Positions 10,900-21,490 are shown, counted from the first letter of the stretch. The stretch is DNA of 64,000 nucleotides from Tolypeutes matacus (GCA_026826555.1 JAKSZT010017954.1:5174642-5238641); one strand, 5' to 3'. Translations and numbers: made by a program. The notes: generated by a model not told the origin, from the letters alone.

Positions 10900-12169
10900 G
10901 AATTAGAACCAAACTAATTGGGCTAATTTCTGGTTTGTTTTATGTGTGTGTGTGCATGTGTGCGGGGGGTTGTTTGGGACATTTTTGTTTTGTTTTGATC
11001 TCTTTAGTGCATAGCAATAGGCTGAAAATGGTTGACAAACTGAACTGAATCTAATACCTTGGGACTCCAGTTAATTATGCAGTTTCCCAGGACAAAATGA
11101 AAAGGGGGCACAAGAGCAGACACCAAAGGCCTGGATTTCCAGAGAGGACCCTTTGCTCCTTCTGATGCCCCCAGACCTCCCTTCCTTTCCTGCTTTCCTC
11201 TTCACGTGTTCTGCATTCGGTGCTTCTTCCTCTGCTAAGCAATTAGCTGCATTTTTACCTCTGACTTGGGATGACAGCCCAGCCCTTGTTTACACGAGCT
11301 TATAAACACAAACTGGAAATGTTTCTCATTAACACGCACTTGGTATGCTCAGAGCAAGATGAGCCGAGCCCAGGTGAGTCCAGCAACGCCGCCATGCACT
11401 TGTTCAGGCCCTTGACCTGCATTTCTTTTCCCATTGCAGGGGTGAAAGATAGCCTTTGTTTTCTTGAAGTAGAGCTCCTTACACAGGAGCTGAGGGCAGG
11501 TATAGCCAGGCTTGGCTCCTGACAGCCTCCCTCTCCTGCAGCTGGGTCTCAGACACTCACCTGCAGACTGGGCCCACCTGCAGTCGCTTCTCTGGGATTC
11601 TTCTGAGGCAGGAAGACTTGCAGATGCTCGGGCTCCGGGGATGCGGAGTCAGGTCCTGTCTGCAAGCCCTTGACATGTGGGCTTCCTTCGAATGGCCCTG
11701 CCTCTTTCCCCACCTTGGTTTCAGTTCTAGAAGCAGGGTCTGCCCCACGCTCTGTGCCACCACTCTGCCCTCCCACCCCCGATGTTGTCTCCTCCACTCC
11801 CTGTGCCCCTGCTCTGCTCAGCTCTGGCCAACCCCTCCCAGGAGCCCCACATTAAATGTCACAGTTGAGGACCTCAAGCCAGGCACACTTCTCCCTCCTC
11901 CTCCCTGCAGGCTGTCCACAGAATCCCATTGTCAACGCTTGATCTAATTGATCCTTCTGGGTCATCTGGCGCCTTCTTTTTGGCTCATCTTGGATTCGCT
12001 GATGCTGCAGCACATCAAGACTTAGATTTTGTGCTTTTCCTGATAAACTCTTCTTCCTCCTTGGGTCAGCCTCACCCAAGTGGGACAGGACCTGGTCCAG
12101 TTTCCAGCTCTTCCCAGACTGCACCCTACTCCTCTGCTGTTTATCGAGGCCAAGCCTGGTCAAGATGGG
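10900..12169. other. Unassigned non-coding sequence
   Basis: Contains GT-rich sequence at 10941-10965 and GC-richer unique sequence at 11240-12160. Several overlapping frames exist on both strands (for example 11618-11947 plus), but none shows recognisable domains or a splice structure. A short stretch at 11240-11400 with 'gcaattagctgc' and 'ttgtttacacgag' is a weak candidate regulatory block. Confidence 0.4.
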
Positions 12170-12647
12170 TGTCTTAGGTTGCCAGGGCTGCTGCAATATA
12201 GAACCACAGACTGGCTGGCTTAAACAACTGAACTTTATTGTCTCATGGTGCTGGAGGCTACAAGTCTGAAGTCAAGGTGTCAGCAGGGCCGGCGTCCTCT
12301 TCAAAGGGAGAATCTCTTCTATGCCTCTTGCCTGGCTTCTGGTGGGTGGTGGCCACCCATGGTCCTCCTTGGTTTGTGGCAGAACTGCATCCCTGCCTGC
12401 ATCGCTCAGCTGTCTTTTCTTCTCTCTTTTCTCTCCTCCTCCTCTTCCTCCTCCTCTCTCTCTCCCTCTGTCCAAATCCCCTCTCCTTATAAGGACACCA
12501 GTCCTATTGGAGCAGGGCCCACCCTAATCCACTTTGGCTTGACTAATAACCTCTTCAAAGATCCTATTTACAAATGAGATCACAGTCACAGGACTGGGGG
12601 TTAAGACTTGAACATGTCTTTGGGGTACACAAATTCCAACCATAACC
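12170..12647 (-). mobile_element. Solo MaLR LTR (MLT1/MST-like), minus strand, 5-bp duplication
   Basis: Starts 'tgtcttaggttgccagggct' and ends 'ccaaccataacc'. Inside are 'cttaaacaactgaactttat', the reverse-complement polyadenylation end of this LTR class, and 'ttataaggacaccagtccta' with 'gcccaccctaatcca'. A perfect 5-bp duplication atggg flanks it (12165-12169 and 12648-12652), as expected for ERVL/MaLR. A CT-rich tract at 12415-12475 is internal. The open frames at 12238-12577 lie in this LTR. Confidence 0.9.
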
Positions 12648-12779
12648 ATGGGCAAATTGATTTAAAGAAAATAGGTAAAGACAAAAAATATGATTTTTGG
12701 ATATGGCAAAAATCATAAAGATGGTTCCCAAATTTTACGAAGTGTGGGACTCTATAACCCAAATTCCTTTTGCACTGAG

Positions 12780-12900
12780 ATAATGAACTTCTGTTTCTTC
12801 TGCAAAGTGGGGCTAAGTTTACCTACCTACTAGGGTTGTTGCAAGGATCAGAGGAAAGTATGCAAAGCACTTAGCACAGTACCTGTTATGTAAATTTTTA
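12780..12900 (+). repeat. MIR SINE fragment
   Basis: 'ctgtttcttctgcaaagtgg', 'cctactagggttgttgcaag' and 'aagcacttagcacagtacct' follow the MIR order. Confidence 0.8.
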
Positions 12901-13559
12901 TTTGCTGCTGGGTATTATAATTATTGTTGTTGTTATTGCATCCCATAATCAGGGCAGGAACATTTGCTTCTGTATCTCCCAAAAAGCTTGGAAGCCTCCG
13001 TGGCTGCACTACATGGGAATACAGGAAAGATGCTCTTGGCTGGGGTCCCTGTCCCAGCTGTCATTTGGTTCACCGATCAGACAAAGAGGCAGGAGGCCAG
13101 AGTCTGCAGAACATATCCTCGGAGATCAGTATCTCCTGTGAGGCCTGACCCAGCTACTCCACATTTTCTGAAAGCTATTTAGCTTCACTGCACCTTGAGG
13201 GCCCCAAGTGGAATCATTTCCAGTAGGATAAGGGATGGCCAAGTCTGGTAATTCTGCAGACTTTTCCTGGGAGGTCAAAGCTCCTGGCAGCCAGGTGTAT
13301 CCTCCGCCTTCCAGTGCCATTATCTCTGGGCTCAGCCAGATGAAGATGCAAAGTACAGAAGCCCTGAGCTGTGCTTACGTAACCCTAGTCGATTCTGTAG
13401 CAATCATCGTCTGAGTTAGCTAATGGCAGGGTACAAGGCCCTCCTACTGAGATTCCATTACCTTGTAATTTTCAGCTTGTTCACTGTTGCAATAAAGCCC
13501 CTCTGTCTTATAATTCCCCAGCATTCACGTCTCATCTTCTCAAGAACTGAAGTATGTAA

Positions 13560-13910
13560 GATGCTTTCTGCTGGGGATTCATTGAGATAAGTTATTGAAG
13601 TCAAGCCGAGAGGCAGGCTTCCAGCACGCGGCTATTCATCTCAGAATGTATGCTCCTGCTTTCTTTTGAAGGTCTAATGTAATCACAAACAATGAGCTCT
13701 CTCTATATGTTTAAAAATTCATGCTTCTCCCACAATGGCGGTGGAGGGGCGAGGAGCGCGCCCCCTTGGGGTCCATTAGCGATAGGAAACTTGGGACAGC
13801 TGACTCGGTCCAGATGTAATTTCTATGGGACTGAGATGCTGCAGTCATTCAAAGCCAATCAACAAGATCAGCACTGTCTACTCAAACTCATTAACCTGGC
13901 CGTGGAATCT
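13560..13910. promoter_or_regulatory. Candidate conserved noncoding element
   Basis: Non-repeat sequence that keeps several CpG sites (near 13606, 13628, 13740-13770) and dense factor-like motifs: GATA-like 'gagataag', a PBX/HOX-like 'aatcacaaacaatgag', and a CpG cluster at 13738-13770. The frame at 13692-14189 spans it but shows no recognisable protein. Regulatory role is inference only. Confidence 0.3.
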
Positions 13911-15013
13911 ACCAGGCAGTTCTCTTCTTTCTGGAAAGCTGTGGCCCCTGCACCCACCACTTACTCTTTGATCTCTGAGATCTACCCTTCTGGGTTCACA
14001 GGCCCCATGCTGCTTCTGAGTCTTGACATGCTCATCTCACTGGTCTCCCTGCCCTGTTGGCCCCTCTCCATTCCACCCAGCTTGCCAAGAACTGGGGTCT
14101 CCTCCAAGCTGCCCTCTGTAGGAGGCCCTTCTCTGCCTTCCTACTGCCACGAGGAGAAACAAATCCAAAGGTCTCAGGGTGGGATTTGAGGCCCAGCCAC
14201 CTCTGCCTCCAAGCCCGCTCATTTTGAATCTAGGAGGGCTTTTGCCTGACTGCTTGGATGAATAACGTATGGCAAAGTGCCCCTAGGTGCTTTCTGATGC
14301 TTCTGTCTTGTTCAGCTGAAACACGAGCACTTGGGAACTCGGGGAATCCATGTAAGAAGGCGGGCCACCACGAGGCCAAAGCTACCTGGAGTGGCCAAAA
14401 GCAGTCGACAGTCTCTGCTGAGCCCAGCCTTTGAGTCATTCTATCCTGGAAACCAGCCTTAGACTGAATAAGCCTCTGAACTTTCCTCACAGAGGTCCTA
14501 GATGTGATGAGGCAGAGAGAAGGTTCCCACTGTATCTGTCTCAATTTCTGACCTACAGAATCTGGAGTACAATAAAAGGGCTTCTATTTTAGGTGACTGA
14601 GTTTGGGGTGGTTAGATACCTAATGATAGTCAACTGAAATGGAAGGAGATGGTGAAATTCCTCCCCTATCGTTCTCTAACCAGGTTCTCTGCCCCTGTAC
14701 TGGGCTCCTGAAAAAGCACAGTCTTCCTCTGGTTCAGCGAAATGAGAAGCCATAGGACTCAGGGTGAGGAGCTGCAATGAGCTGGGGCTGCAGAGAGAGA
14801 AAGCTGGACTAAGACAAACGACAGGCGGCAGCCTGCCATTTAGCCAAGGTCAACGTCATCACCCAAATGCATCTGACTCCATTTTGCCCCTGGGCATAAA
14901 ATAACCAAATCTTATAGAAATTCTGACTCCAACTTAGTTCTATTCACCTAACAAGTACTCAGCATCTACCAAACTAAACAGGAGGCCAGGCATGGGCAAG
15001 AAGTATACAGATC
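13910..15013. other. Unassigned non-coding sequence
   Basis: No gene recognised. Frames at 13692-14189 plus and 14230-14544 minus are long for chance, but neither resembles a known family and codon positions show no obvious bias by eye. Confidence 0.4.
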
Positions 15014-15025
15014 AAGAAGATGCTG

Positions 15026-15655
15026 TAGGTGAGGATTGACAACCACCATACCAAGGAAATGAGAGAGCCAACAACTTAAGCAAGAAAGTCCCATCCATTG
15101 GCTGTACAGGATCCAAGTCCCCTCTCAATTAGAGGCGGAATGGACATCACCATCCCACAATCCTCAGGACTGGGGAATGAACTATGGACTAGAGTAGTAT
15201 TCTACTATAGACTTATTGTGATTCTAGCAATGGAAGAAATGACAGCATTGATGTGGAGGCAGTGTCCACTGGAGACTCTGGGGGCAGGGGGTGTGGAAAA
15301 CAGGTGTAATATGGTGTAATGGGGGCTTTTATGGGACTTGGGAATCATCCTGAATGACACTGCAATGACAGATATAGGCCATTTTATATTGTCCCATAAT
15401 GTGCAGAACTGTGTGGGAGACAGTGTGGACTACAATGTGAACCATGGTCCATGCTTAGTGGCAATTAATGCCCCAGGATGTGTTTATCAATTGCAATGAA
15501 TGTGCCACACTAATGAAGGATGTTGTTTATGTGGGAGGGTGTGAGAGGTGTGAGGAGCGGGGTATATGGGAATCCCTATATTTTGTGTGTAACATTTGTG
15601 TAATCTAAGTATCTTAAAAAAAATTTTTTTTAATTATAAAAATTAAAAAAAAAAA
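15026..15655 (+). mobile_element. L1 3' end (type A) with 12-bp duplication
   Basis: Matches the copies at 3936, 5181 and 36826 from 'gtcccatccattggctg' through 'ctcaggactggggaatgaac' to 'atatgggaatccctata' and a long A/T-rich tail. The duplication aagaagatgctg lies at 15014-15025 and 15656-15667 and is perfect. It has about 60 more 5' bases than the copy at 5181. Confidence 0.92.
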
Positions 15656-15949
15656 AAGAAGATGCTGAAACTCTGAGTCTGGGCGCATCAGCCTGGATAC
15701 CTGCTTTGCTGGAAAATGACTAAGCTATTTGAAATTATATTTAAAGCCTTTCCAGAAACTGCCGCCACATTCAGCTTTACCACTCGAGCCATAGCAGGGT
15801 CTCTTCCTTTGGAGAGGAGGGGGAGGCCGTGCCTTCCCTCGGTATCAAGCTCAGAGGACGGCAATGGATTCTGAGCATAAATACGATCTTCAAAGGCGAG
15901 CTTCAGCAGCACCCTCGGGCTGATCCCCCTGCTTTGCCAGCTGGCTGCA

Positions 15950-16420
15950 GAGGAGAGCCTGGGAAAGCCTCATTAAGCCGCGCAAAGCCAGCCTAAGAAG
16001 CGACAAAGTGGGCTGCAGCTGCCTCGCGCGCCGGCTGCAGCTGATTGCCTGCAAACCTGGCCAGCTCGCGGCCTGGCGCCTGCTGACACAGCCTGTTGAG
16101 TTGGAGACCTTATTATTGCAAATCCCCTTGCCACCCCACAGATGCCTGGGAAATTGCAAACATGCCTGTCTGTGGCCAGCCTGCCTGGAAAGGTCACTGC
16201 TGCTACTGTTGGGCCCGCCGCTGCTTCCCTCCTTCACACACATACAAACCTTAAATCCTCAAGGTCAAAAGAAGCACAGGCCTTCAACTCCGGCTTCCTT
16301 CTGCCCACACGCAGGTTTGGTGTGGCCAAGGAGGCTTTGTCGCCACAAAGCAGCTTCTCAAGCAGCCCAGAGATTCTATTTAATTGACCTGGCAAGAGCC
16401 CCTGGAAGGTGTCTTTTTAA
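15950..16420. promoter_or_regulatory. Candidate conserved noncoding element, GC/CpG-bearing
   Basis: Non-repeat block with CpG-rich sequence at 15975-16080 ('cctcgcgcgccggctgcag'), two nearby cagctg-type E-boxes and a POU-like 'attattgcaaatcc' at about 16113-16126. Open frames run across it on both strands (16008-16427 plus, 15890-16243 minus) without recognisable protein features. It could be an enhancer or, less likely, an exon. Confidence 0.35.
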
Positions 16421-16454
16421 AAGTTGAGCTAATGAGCCGCAGAGTTGAGAACTA

Positions 16455-16605
16455 CTTACATGAGAAGTGGGGCTAATATTTATTGAGCACCTACTCGATG
16501 CCAGGACCTATATATCACACACTGTCTCGTGTCATCTATAAAATCATTATCAGCGAGGTGTCCCCCTTTTTGGGAGAGCAAGAAAAGTAAAATTTAGAGA
16601 AGTTA
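16455..16605 (-). repeat. L2/MIR-like fragment, minus strand
   Basis: 'atttattgagcacctactcg' with 'atgccagg' and then 'gagaagttacaagcaattt' follow the reverse-strand end of L2/MIR. Confidence 0.65.
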
Positions 16606-16611
16606 CAAGCA

Positions 16612-17815
16612 ATTTGCTAATACCACTCCATACGCACAAGAATGGCTAAATAAAATAAAGAAATAAGTAAATAAGAGGCGGATGTGGCTCAAGCGATTGG
16701 GCTCCCGTCTACCATATAGAAGGTCCAGGGTTCGATTCCCGGAGCCTCCTGGTGAAGGCAAGTTGGCCCGTGCAGCAAGCCGGCCCGAGCGGAGAGCTGG
16801 CCCACATGAAGTGCTGGCCCACATGGAGTGCTTGCCTGCGCAGGAGAGCTGACCCATGCAGGAGTGCTGACCCGTGCAGGAGTGCTGGCTGTGCAGAGAG
16901 CTGGAGCAGCAAGATGATGCAACAAAAAGAGACACCGAGGAGAGACAATAAGAGACACAGCAGACCAGGGAGCTGAGAAGGCAGAAGAGATTGAGCGCCT
17001 CTCTCCCACTCCGGAAGGTCCCAGGATCTGTTCTGGGTGCTGCCTAAAGAGAAGACAAGCAGTGAATGGACACAGAGAGCAGACAGTGAGCACAAAATAA
17101 CGGGGGGGGGGGGGGGAGGATAAATAAATCGATTTTTAAAAACAACAATAAAAAAAATCTGGCAATACAAGTGTTGGTGAGGAGGTAGAGCAACTGGAAC
17201 TTTCATACAATGCTGGTGGGATGGAAAATGGTAGAAACAACTCTAAGGAAAACATCTTGGCCTTATAAAGTTAAACATACACTTACGTATGACCCAGCAA
17301 TTCCATTCCTGGATATTTACCCAGAAGAAATGAAAACATATGTACACAAAGAGATTTGTACTTGGATGTTTATAGGAGTGTTAGAAACCAACCCAAATAT
17401 CCATTAGCAAGTAAATGTATAAAATAAATTATGGAATATCTATTCAATAGAATACTACTCAATAGAATGGAGTTTGGTGCATGCAAAATTTGGATGGATT
17501 TAAAAACATTATGTTGGGGGAAAAAGAAGCCAGTAACAAAAGAGCTGATATCAACATTTTTATCAAGTTCTGGAACAAGCAGACTCATCTATTGTGACAG
17601 AAAGCAGGTCAGTATTTGGTGCAGGGTGCTGAAGAGTGTGTGACTATAATGGGGCATAAGGGAACTTTTGGGTGTGGTGTGGACATATTCTCTATCATGA
17701 TTATGATGGTGGCTACATGTATTATATACCTGCTGAAACTCACCAAACTGTATACTTAAAATGTGTGTTTTATGGTTTGCCAATTGTACCTCAATAAGAA
17801 ATTAATCTGATGAAA
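16612..17815 (+). mobile_element. Old L1M 3' end, split by a long DAS SINE
   Basis: Left piece: 'taataccactccatacgcac' with 'aagaatggctaaa'. Right piece starts at about 17158 with 'caagtgttggtgagga' and continues with 'tatgacccagcaattccatt', 'tggaatatctattcaatag' and ends 'ttgtacctcaataag' at about 17800. This is the classic L1M ORF2 C-terminal/3'UTR order. Frames at 17210-17643 plus are decayed L1 sequence. Confidence 0.9.
16674..17157 (+). mobile_element. Long DAS SINE (DAS-III-like) inserted in L1
   Basis: Begins 'aggcggatgtggctcaagcg' with B-box 'ggttcgattcc', then a tandem middle section with repeated 'gcaggagtgctg' and 'agctggcccac' units, then a second unit ('gaaggtcccaggatctgttc') and the DAS tail 'gataaataaatcg'. 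At about 480 bases it is roughly twice the length of the simple DAS copies. A G17 run lies near 17101-17117. Confidence 0.92.
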
Positions 17816-18121
17816 ATTGATAAACATAAATATTTCATAAATATCTGTAACAGTAATTTGGCTGAGGCCATAGAGTGGTATGATGAAGTGGACCTGGGAT
17901 TTCAGCACAATTTGAGCTGATTCCAAAATTTTCACTGGCACTTCAGAAGGCCCCTGTTGGAACACAACATCTCCCAGAGGGACAGCTGGTTAACCATTTA
18001 CTCAGGGATCACACTAGAAGCAAAGAGGAATCTGGCCTCTGGGGAGGAGGGAGAAGGACTATCAGAGAGCTGAGAGACACTCAGGAGAAGTGCTCCTGCC
18101 TCCTCATTGTGGTGAGCACTC
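17816..18121. other. Unassigned non-coding spacer
   Basis: No gene or clear repeat is recognised between the L1 3' end and the following LTR. Confidence 0.4.
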
Positions 18122-18607
18122 TGTTGGGGATTGAATCATGTCCCCCACAAAAGCCATGTTCAAGTCTTAATCTGTGTTCCCATGGATGTGAACCCATTTG
18201 CAAATAGGACCTTTGAAGTCCTTATTACTAGTTAAGGCGTGGGCTCAGTTGTGAATAGGATCTTTGAAGACCATACTTAGATGAGGGCAAATTGAATCAG
18301 GGTGGATCTTAGTTCAGTATGGCTAAAGGCCTTATAAGAAAAGAAAATTGGACGCAAAGTCAGAGAAAGCCACAAAAGGAGACCAAGGAGGCAGATTGCC
18401 GAGTGCTGGATGTAGAAATGCGAGCCAAAGAACCCCAAGGATTGTGGCAAGCTGGCACCAAAATGCTATGGGCTCCGGAGTAAGCTTGACCTGTTACGAC
18501 CTTGATTATAGATGTCTAGCTTCCCAAACTGTGAGGCCATAAAGCCCTCTTCTTCAATCCAGCACACTGCATGGTGTTTGTCATCGCAGCCCTGGCAAGC
18601 TAAGACA
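18122..18607 (+). mobile_element. MaLR-like solo LTR, plus strand
   Basis: Starts 'tgttggggattgaatcatgt' and ends 'aagcta agaca' (TG...CA). Internal markers are 'acccatttgcaaataggacc', 'cagggtggatcttagttcag', 'ccttataagaaaagaa' and, near the end, 'caaactgtgaggccataaag'. Flanked by cactc and cacac (4 of 5), fitting a 5-bp duplication. The same family is found split at 36535-37595. The frame at 18348-18542 is LTR. Confidence 0.85.
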
Positions 18608-18689
18608 CACACTGCATTTGCACACTCGTCCTTGTGCTTCCTGACATCCTGTTTTTTTTCTTGCAGAGATGAAGAAAAAGGTTTCCATC

Positions 18690-19180
18690 AGGGAAGGTAG
18701 AATATTTTTTTCAGAGGTGGTAGAAAAGTCCCCAAATTGAATCCCCAGGGGAGCTTGTTAAAAAAAAATCAATTCCCTGACCTCACTCCTGATCCATGGA
18801 AATGAGACGTGGGAATCTGCACTCTTAAAAAGCTTCCAGGGAAGCGGCTGTGGCTCAATTGGTTGGGCTCCCACTTACCATATGGGAGGCCCCAGGTTTG
18901 ATTCCCAGGGCCTCCTGGTGAAGGCAAGCCATCCTGTGCAGTGTGGTGAGCTGACAGCCCGCGCGGGTGCCATGAGCTGGTGCAGCAAGATGACGCAACA
19001 AAGGGAGACAAGCAGACACAGAAAAACGCACAGCAAATGGACACAGTGAGCACAAGCAGCAAGGGGGGGGGTAAATAAATAAAAATAAATCTTTTAAACA
19101 AACAAACAAAAAACAAAACAAAACAAAAAAGCTTCCAGGAGATTTTGATAGGTTGGAGTCTACTCTAATGCCAAGATTCC
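18690..19180 (+). mobile_element. MER20-like hAT fossil split by a DAS SINE
   Basis: The left piece has 'ccccaggggagcttgttaaa' and 'ctcactcctgatccatgga', the right piece continues after the SINE with 'gcttccaggagattttgata'. Together they read as one MER20/MER5-like element. Boundaries are approximate because of divergence. Confidence 0.65.
18827..19139 (+). mobile_element. DAS-type SINE with 14-bp duplication
   Basis: Body 18841-19125. Head 'gaagcggctgtggctcaatt', B-box-like 'ggtttgattcc', DAS body, a G run near 19062-19070, and an A-rich tail with 'aaacaaacaaacaaa'. The duplication aaaaagcttccagg is perfect at 18827-18840 and 19126-19139, inside the MER20-like element. Confidence 0.95.
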
Positions 19181-19518
19181 TCCAAGCTCAGCTGCATTTC
19201 ACAGAGATGTGTTGCCTCAAGGAGGCTTGTCTGATCTTACTCAACTGCTGTTACATTTAAGCCGGGAGAGTCTTTAGAATTGAGCAAGCCCTTAAATCTT
19301 CCTCTGAACCATCAATCCATTGCACAATACATGAAGAGTAGCCTCTGTGCACAAAACTTTGTGATCAAGATTCCTGGCACAGCCAGTTTCCAGACAAAGG
19401 TATTTCCCCAGTGAGACTGCAAGGAATAGAGTGTCTGCTAAGCTTCCCTTGCTGTTTTAGAAAAATAAAATAAAAATTATAAGTAGATTATATCAAGTAA
19501 GTTACCCTGAAATATAAA

Positions 19519-19727
19519 CTATAGATCAGGAGTTCCTAACCAGGGGTCCATCAGCTCGAAGTGAAATTCAAAAAAACATTTTTCTCGTGGGGATGTGTTG
19601 GTGCGGGTGTGATATATTTTATAAATAAAACACAGTATAGTGTGGACTTAGTAAGGGGTCTGTGGTTTTCACCTGATTGGCAAAGGGGTCCATAGAACAA
19701 AAAAGGTTAGGAACCCCTGCTATAGAC
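19519..19727. mobile_element. hAT-type MITE with terminal inverted repeats and 8-bp duplication
   Basis: Element 19527-19719, 193 bases. The left end caggagttcctaacc pairs with the right end ggttaggaacccctg (one mismatch as inverted repeats). Flanking 8-mers ctatagat and ctatagac match at 7 of 8 positions; 8-bp duplications and CAGNG ends are hAT hallmarks. No coding capacity. Confidence 0.88.
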
Positions 19728-20224
19728 TGTTATACAGAAGAGGAAGAAATGGTGTACTCTTAGAGCCCTCATTGATTTCTGGGAGGATCAGATTAGTACG
19801 GGTGAAACTGTAGACCTGGAGAATTGCTGTTGAAACTCTAAGTTCAAGTTCATCAAGCCATTTTATGAAGAGCACATCATGCTGGTTCTTTGATTGTGTA
19901 GAGCTGTGTCCTCTCACGGTTTCCTGCATGCACGGCAGCAGAAGGCATGAAGGAGCAGGTAAGGGAGAGGCACGTGAATATCTTAGCCACCTCCTCCCAT
20001 CTTCTCTGCCATCTTCACCCAGCCGTGATCTGGTGCTTATCTACAGACTGGCAAACTCTCCTTGCTTCCTGTATTTCTAAGAGAGCTTTGCAAACAAGAG
20101 CACTCAGGTAGCTCCAAAGATCAAGCGAAAGGAGGAGAGGAACCCAGGCTAAACAGCTTCAACTTCTAACAAGGCCTCTTTCAAAGGGGGCATGATTGAA
20201 ATGTATGCTGAGACACATCTCTGT

Positions 20225-20700
20225 TGCTCTTAGGATGAAGACAAACTCCTTGACATGACACGCCTGGGTAGGTGCCAACTTACCTCTCCAGCTTCACCAG
20301 GTAGGTGAAGTCCTCTCCATCGCTTCTTCTCAGGAAAATCGGTCTTTCATCCCTTCCCGCCATGGAGCCTCTGCCCACTCTGCTCCCTTCTCCTGCAATG
20401 CTCTCCTTACTCTTCTTCCCCTAGTCAGTGTCAACTCATCTTTGTCATATCAATTTAAGCAGCTTTTCTTCTAGGGAAGCTTTCCATGATCTTTCAGTGT
20501 CAAAACCTTGATTAAAATGGTTCACAATATAGGTAAATCCCCTTTGTAGCAATTATCATAATTGTGATCTTATTATTGTTTGTGAGGTTATTTGACAAAA
20601 CTCTGTCTCTCTTAATGGACTATACGTTCCATGAGCGCAGAAACGGCAAACTTCTCTTGCTCACCACTAGAACCTCAGTATCTAACATAGTGCTCAGCGC
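20225..20700 (+). repeat. L2 LINE 3' portion
   Basis: Ordered L2 markers: 'aggatgaagacaaactcctt', 'ctctgcccactctgctccct', 'gggaagctttccatgat', 'gcaattatcataattgtga', then 'aatggactatacgttccatg' and 'catagtgctcagcgca'. Long stretch, strongly diverged. Confidence 0.8.
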
Positions 20701-20723
20701 ACGCACACACACACACACACACG
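20699..20723. repeat. (CA)n microsatellite
   Basis: A CA run immediately after the L2 3' end. Confidence 0.95.
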
Positions 20724-20739
20724 TGTTGAATGAATGATC

Positions 20740-20895
20740 ATCTAGTGCAAATTCCTTGCCTTTCAGATGAGGGAACTGGAGCCCAGCACAAATGACTTGC
20801 CTTGGGGAACCCACCACACATTAGTGACTGAGCTGAGACTAAGACCAAGGGTTTTGCAACCCTGAGTCCAGATCTCTTTCTATGACACCACCATT
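20740..20895 (-). repeat. MIR SINE fragment, minus strand
   Basis: 'tttcagatgagggaactgga', 'cccagcacaaatgacttgcc' and 'tgagtccagatctctttct' give the reverse MIR pattern. Confidence 0.8.
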
Positions 20896-21049
20896 CCCTA
20901 CCCCATAAAGTGATGATCCATTTGGGAGAAAAACGAAAAGAAACCAAAAGAAAAATGTGACAGTTTTCCATTAGATGGAGCATTTCTGATGTGCTCAAAG
21001 AGAAAGGACAGTGTACAAAAGAAACCACGAAGAGATGCAAGGGATATTA

Positions 21050-21490
21050 TAAGCAAAGGACTTGATATGAATAATAATGAACAAAACATCTCTGCTTATT
21101 GTTTATCTAATTTTGAATTTTAATGAATAGCAGGGATGGTAATTACTCAATTCCTATGTTTATACAAAACCAACACATGAAACCTCACAGTTCGATATTT
21201 ATGAGGTGTCAGGTTCCCTTAAATACTCAGCTTTGCAATTAGAAGGGGAGCTATTCATTAACATTTTTAACTAGGTAAATAAAGAATAGAGTTGTTATTT
21301 ATTCATTAAAATTTAAGAAACAGAAAATTATATACTTATCTTTTGGGTGTATCCTTATCATTTAATTAGCCATGAATCAAATGCTACTAAGAAACATGTA
21401 TCTACACACCCAGAAATGGATATAACACCAATTAGCAAATGGAACTATTTAACAATTCAGATTCATTTTCCATTTGTATTGAGTATTCAT
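21050..21490. promoter_or_regulatory. Candidate conserved noncoding element, AT-rich homeobox cluster
   Basis: A non-repeat stretch with many homeodomain or POU-like cores: 'ttgtttatctaattttgaat', 'ggtaattactc', 'gcaattagaagg', 'atttaattagccatgaatc' and 'ccaattagcaaatgg'. Dense AATTA/TAATT motifs without repeat content resemble developmental enhancers. No conservation information is available here. Confidence 0.35.

Noticed and set aside
12238..12577. Serine/leucine-rich frames near 12.3-12.5 kb
   Set aside because: They lie in an antisense MaLR LTR with a CT-rich tract.
13692..14189. 165-codon open frame, plus strand
   Set aside because: No family resemblance, no paired splice sites that make sense, and Pro/Ser/Leu composition typical of random GC-moderate sequence.
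16008..16427. 139-codon open frame, plus strand
   Set aside because: Competes with a 117-codon frame on the minus strand, no domain seen, and the underlying sequence looks more like a regulatory block.
16709..17206. 165-codon frame, minus strand, with hydrophobic N-terminal part
   Set aside because: Entirely within a long DAS SINE; similar frames occur antisense to other DAS copies (2313-2704, 18769-19121).
18827..19139. Possible CRISPR-like array or satellite, because the same strings recur through the window
   Set aside because: The recurring strings are dispersed SINE copies with poly(A) tails and target-site duplications, not regularly spaced repeats.
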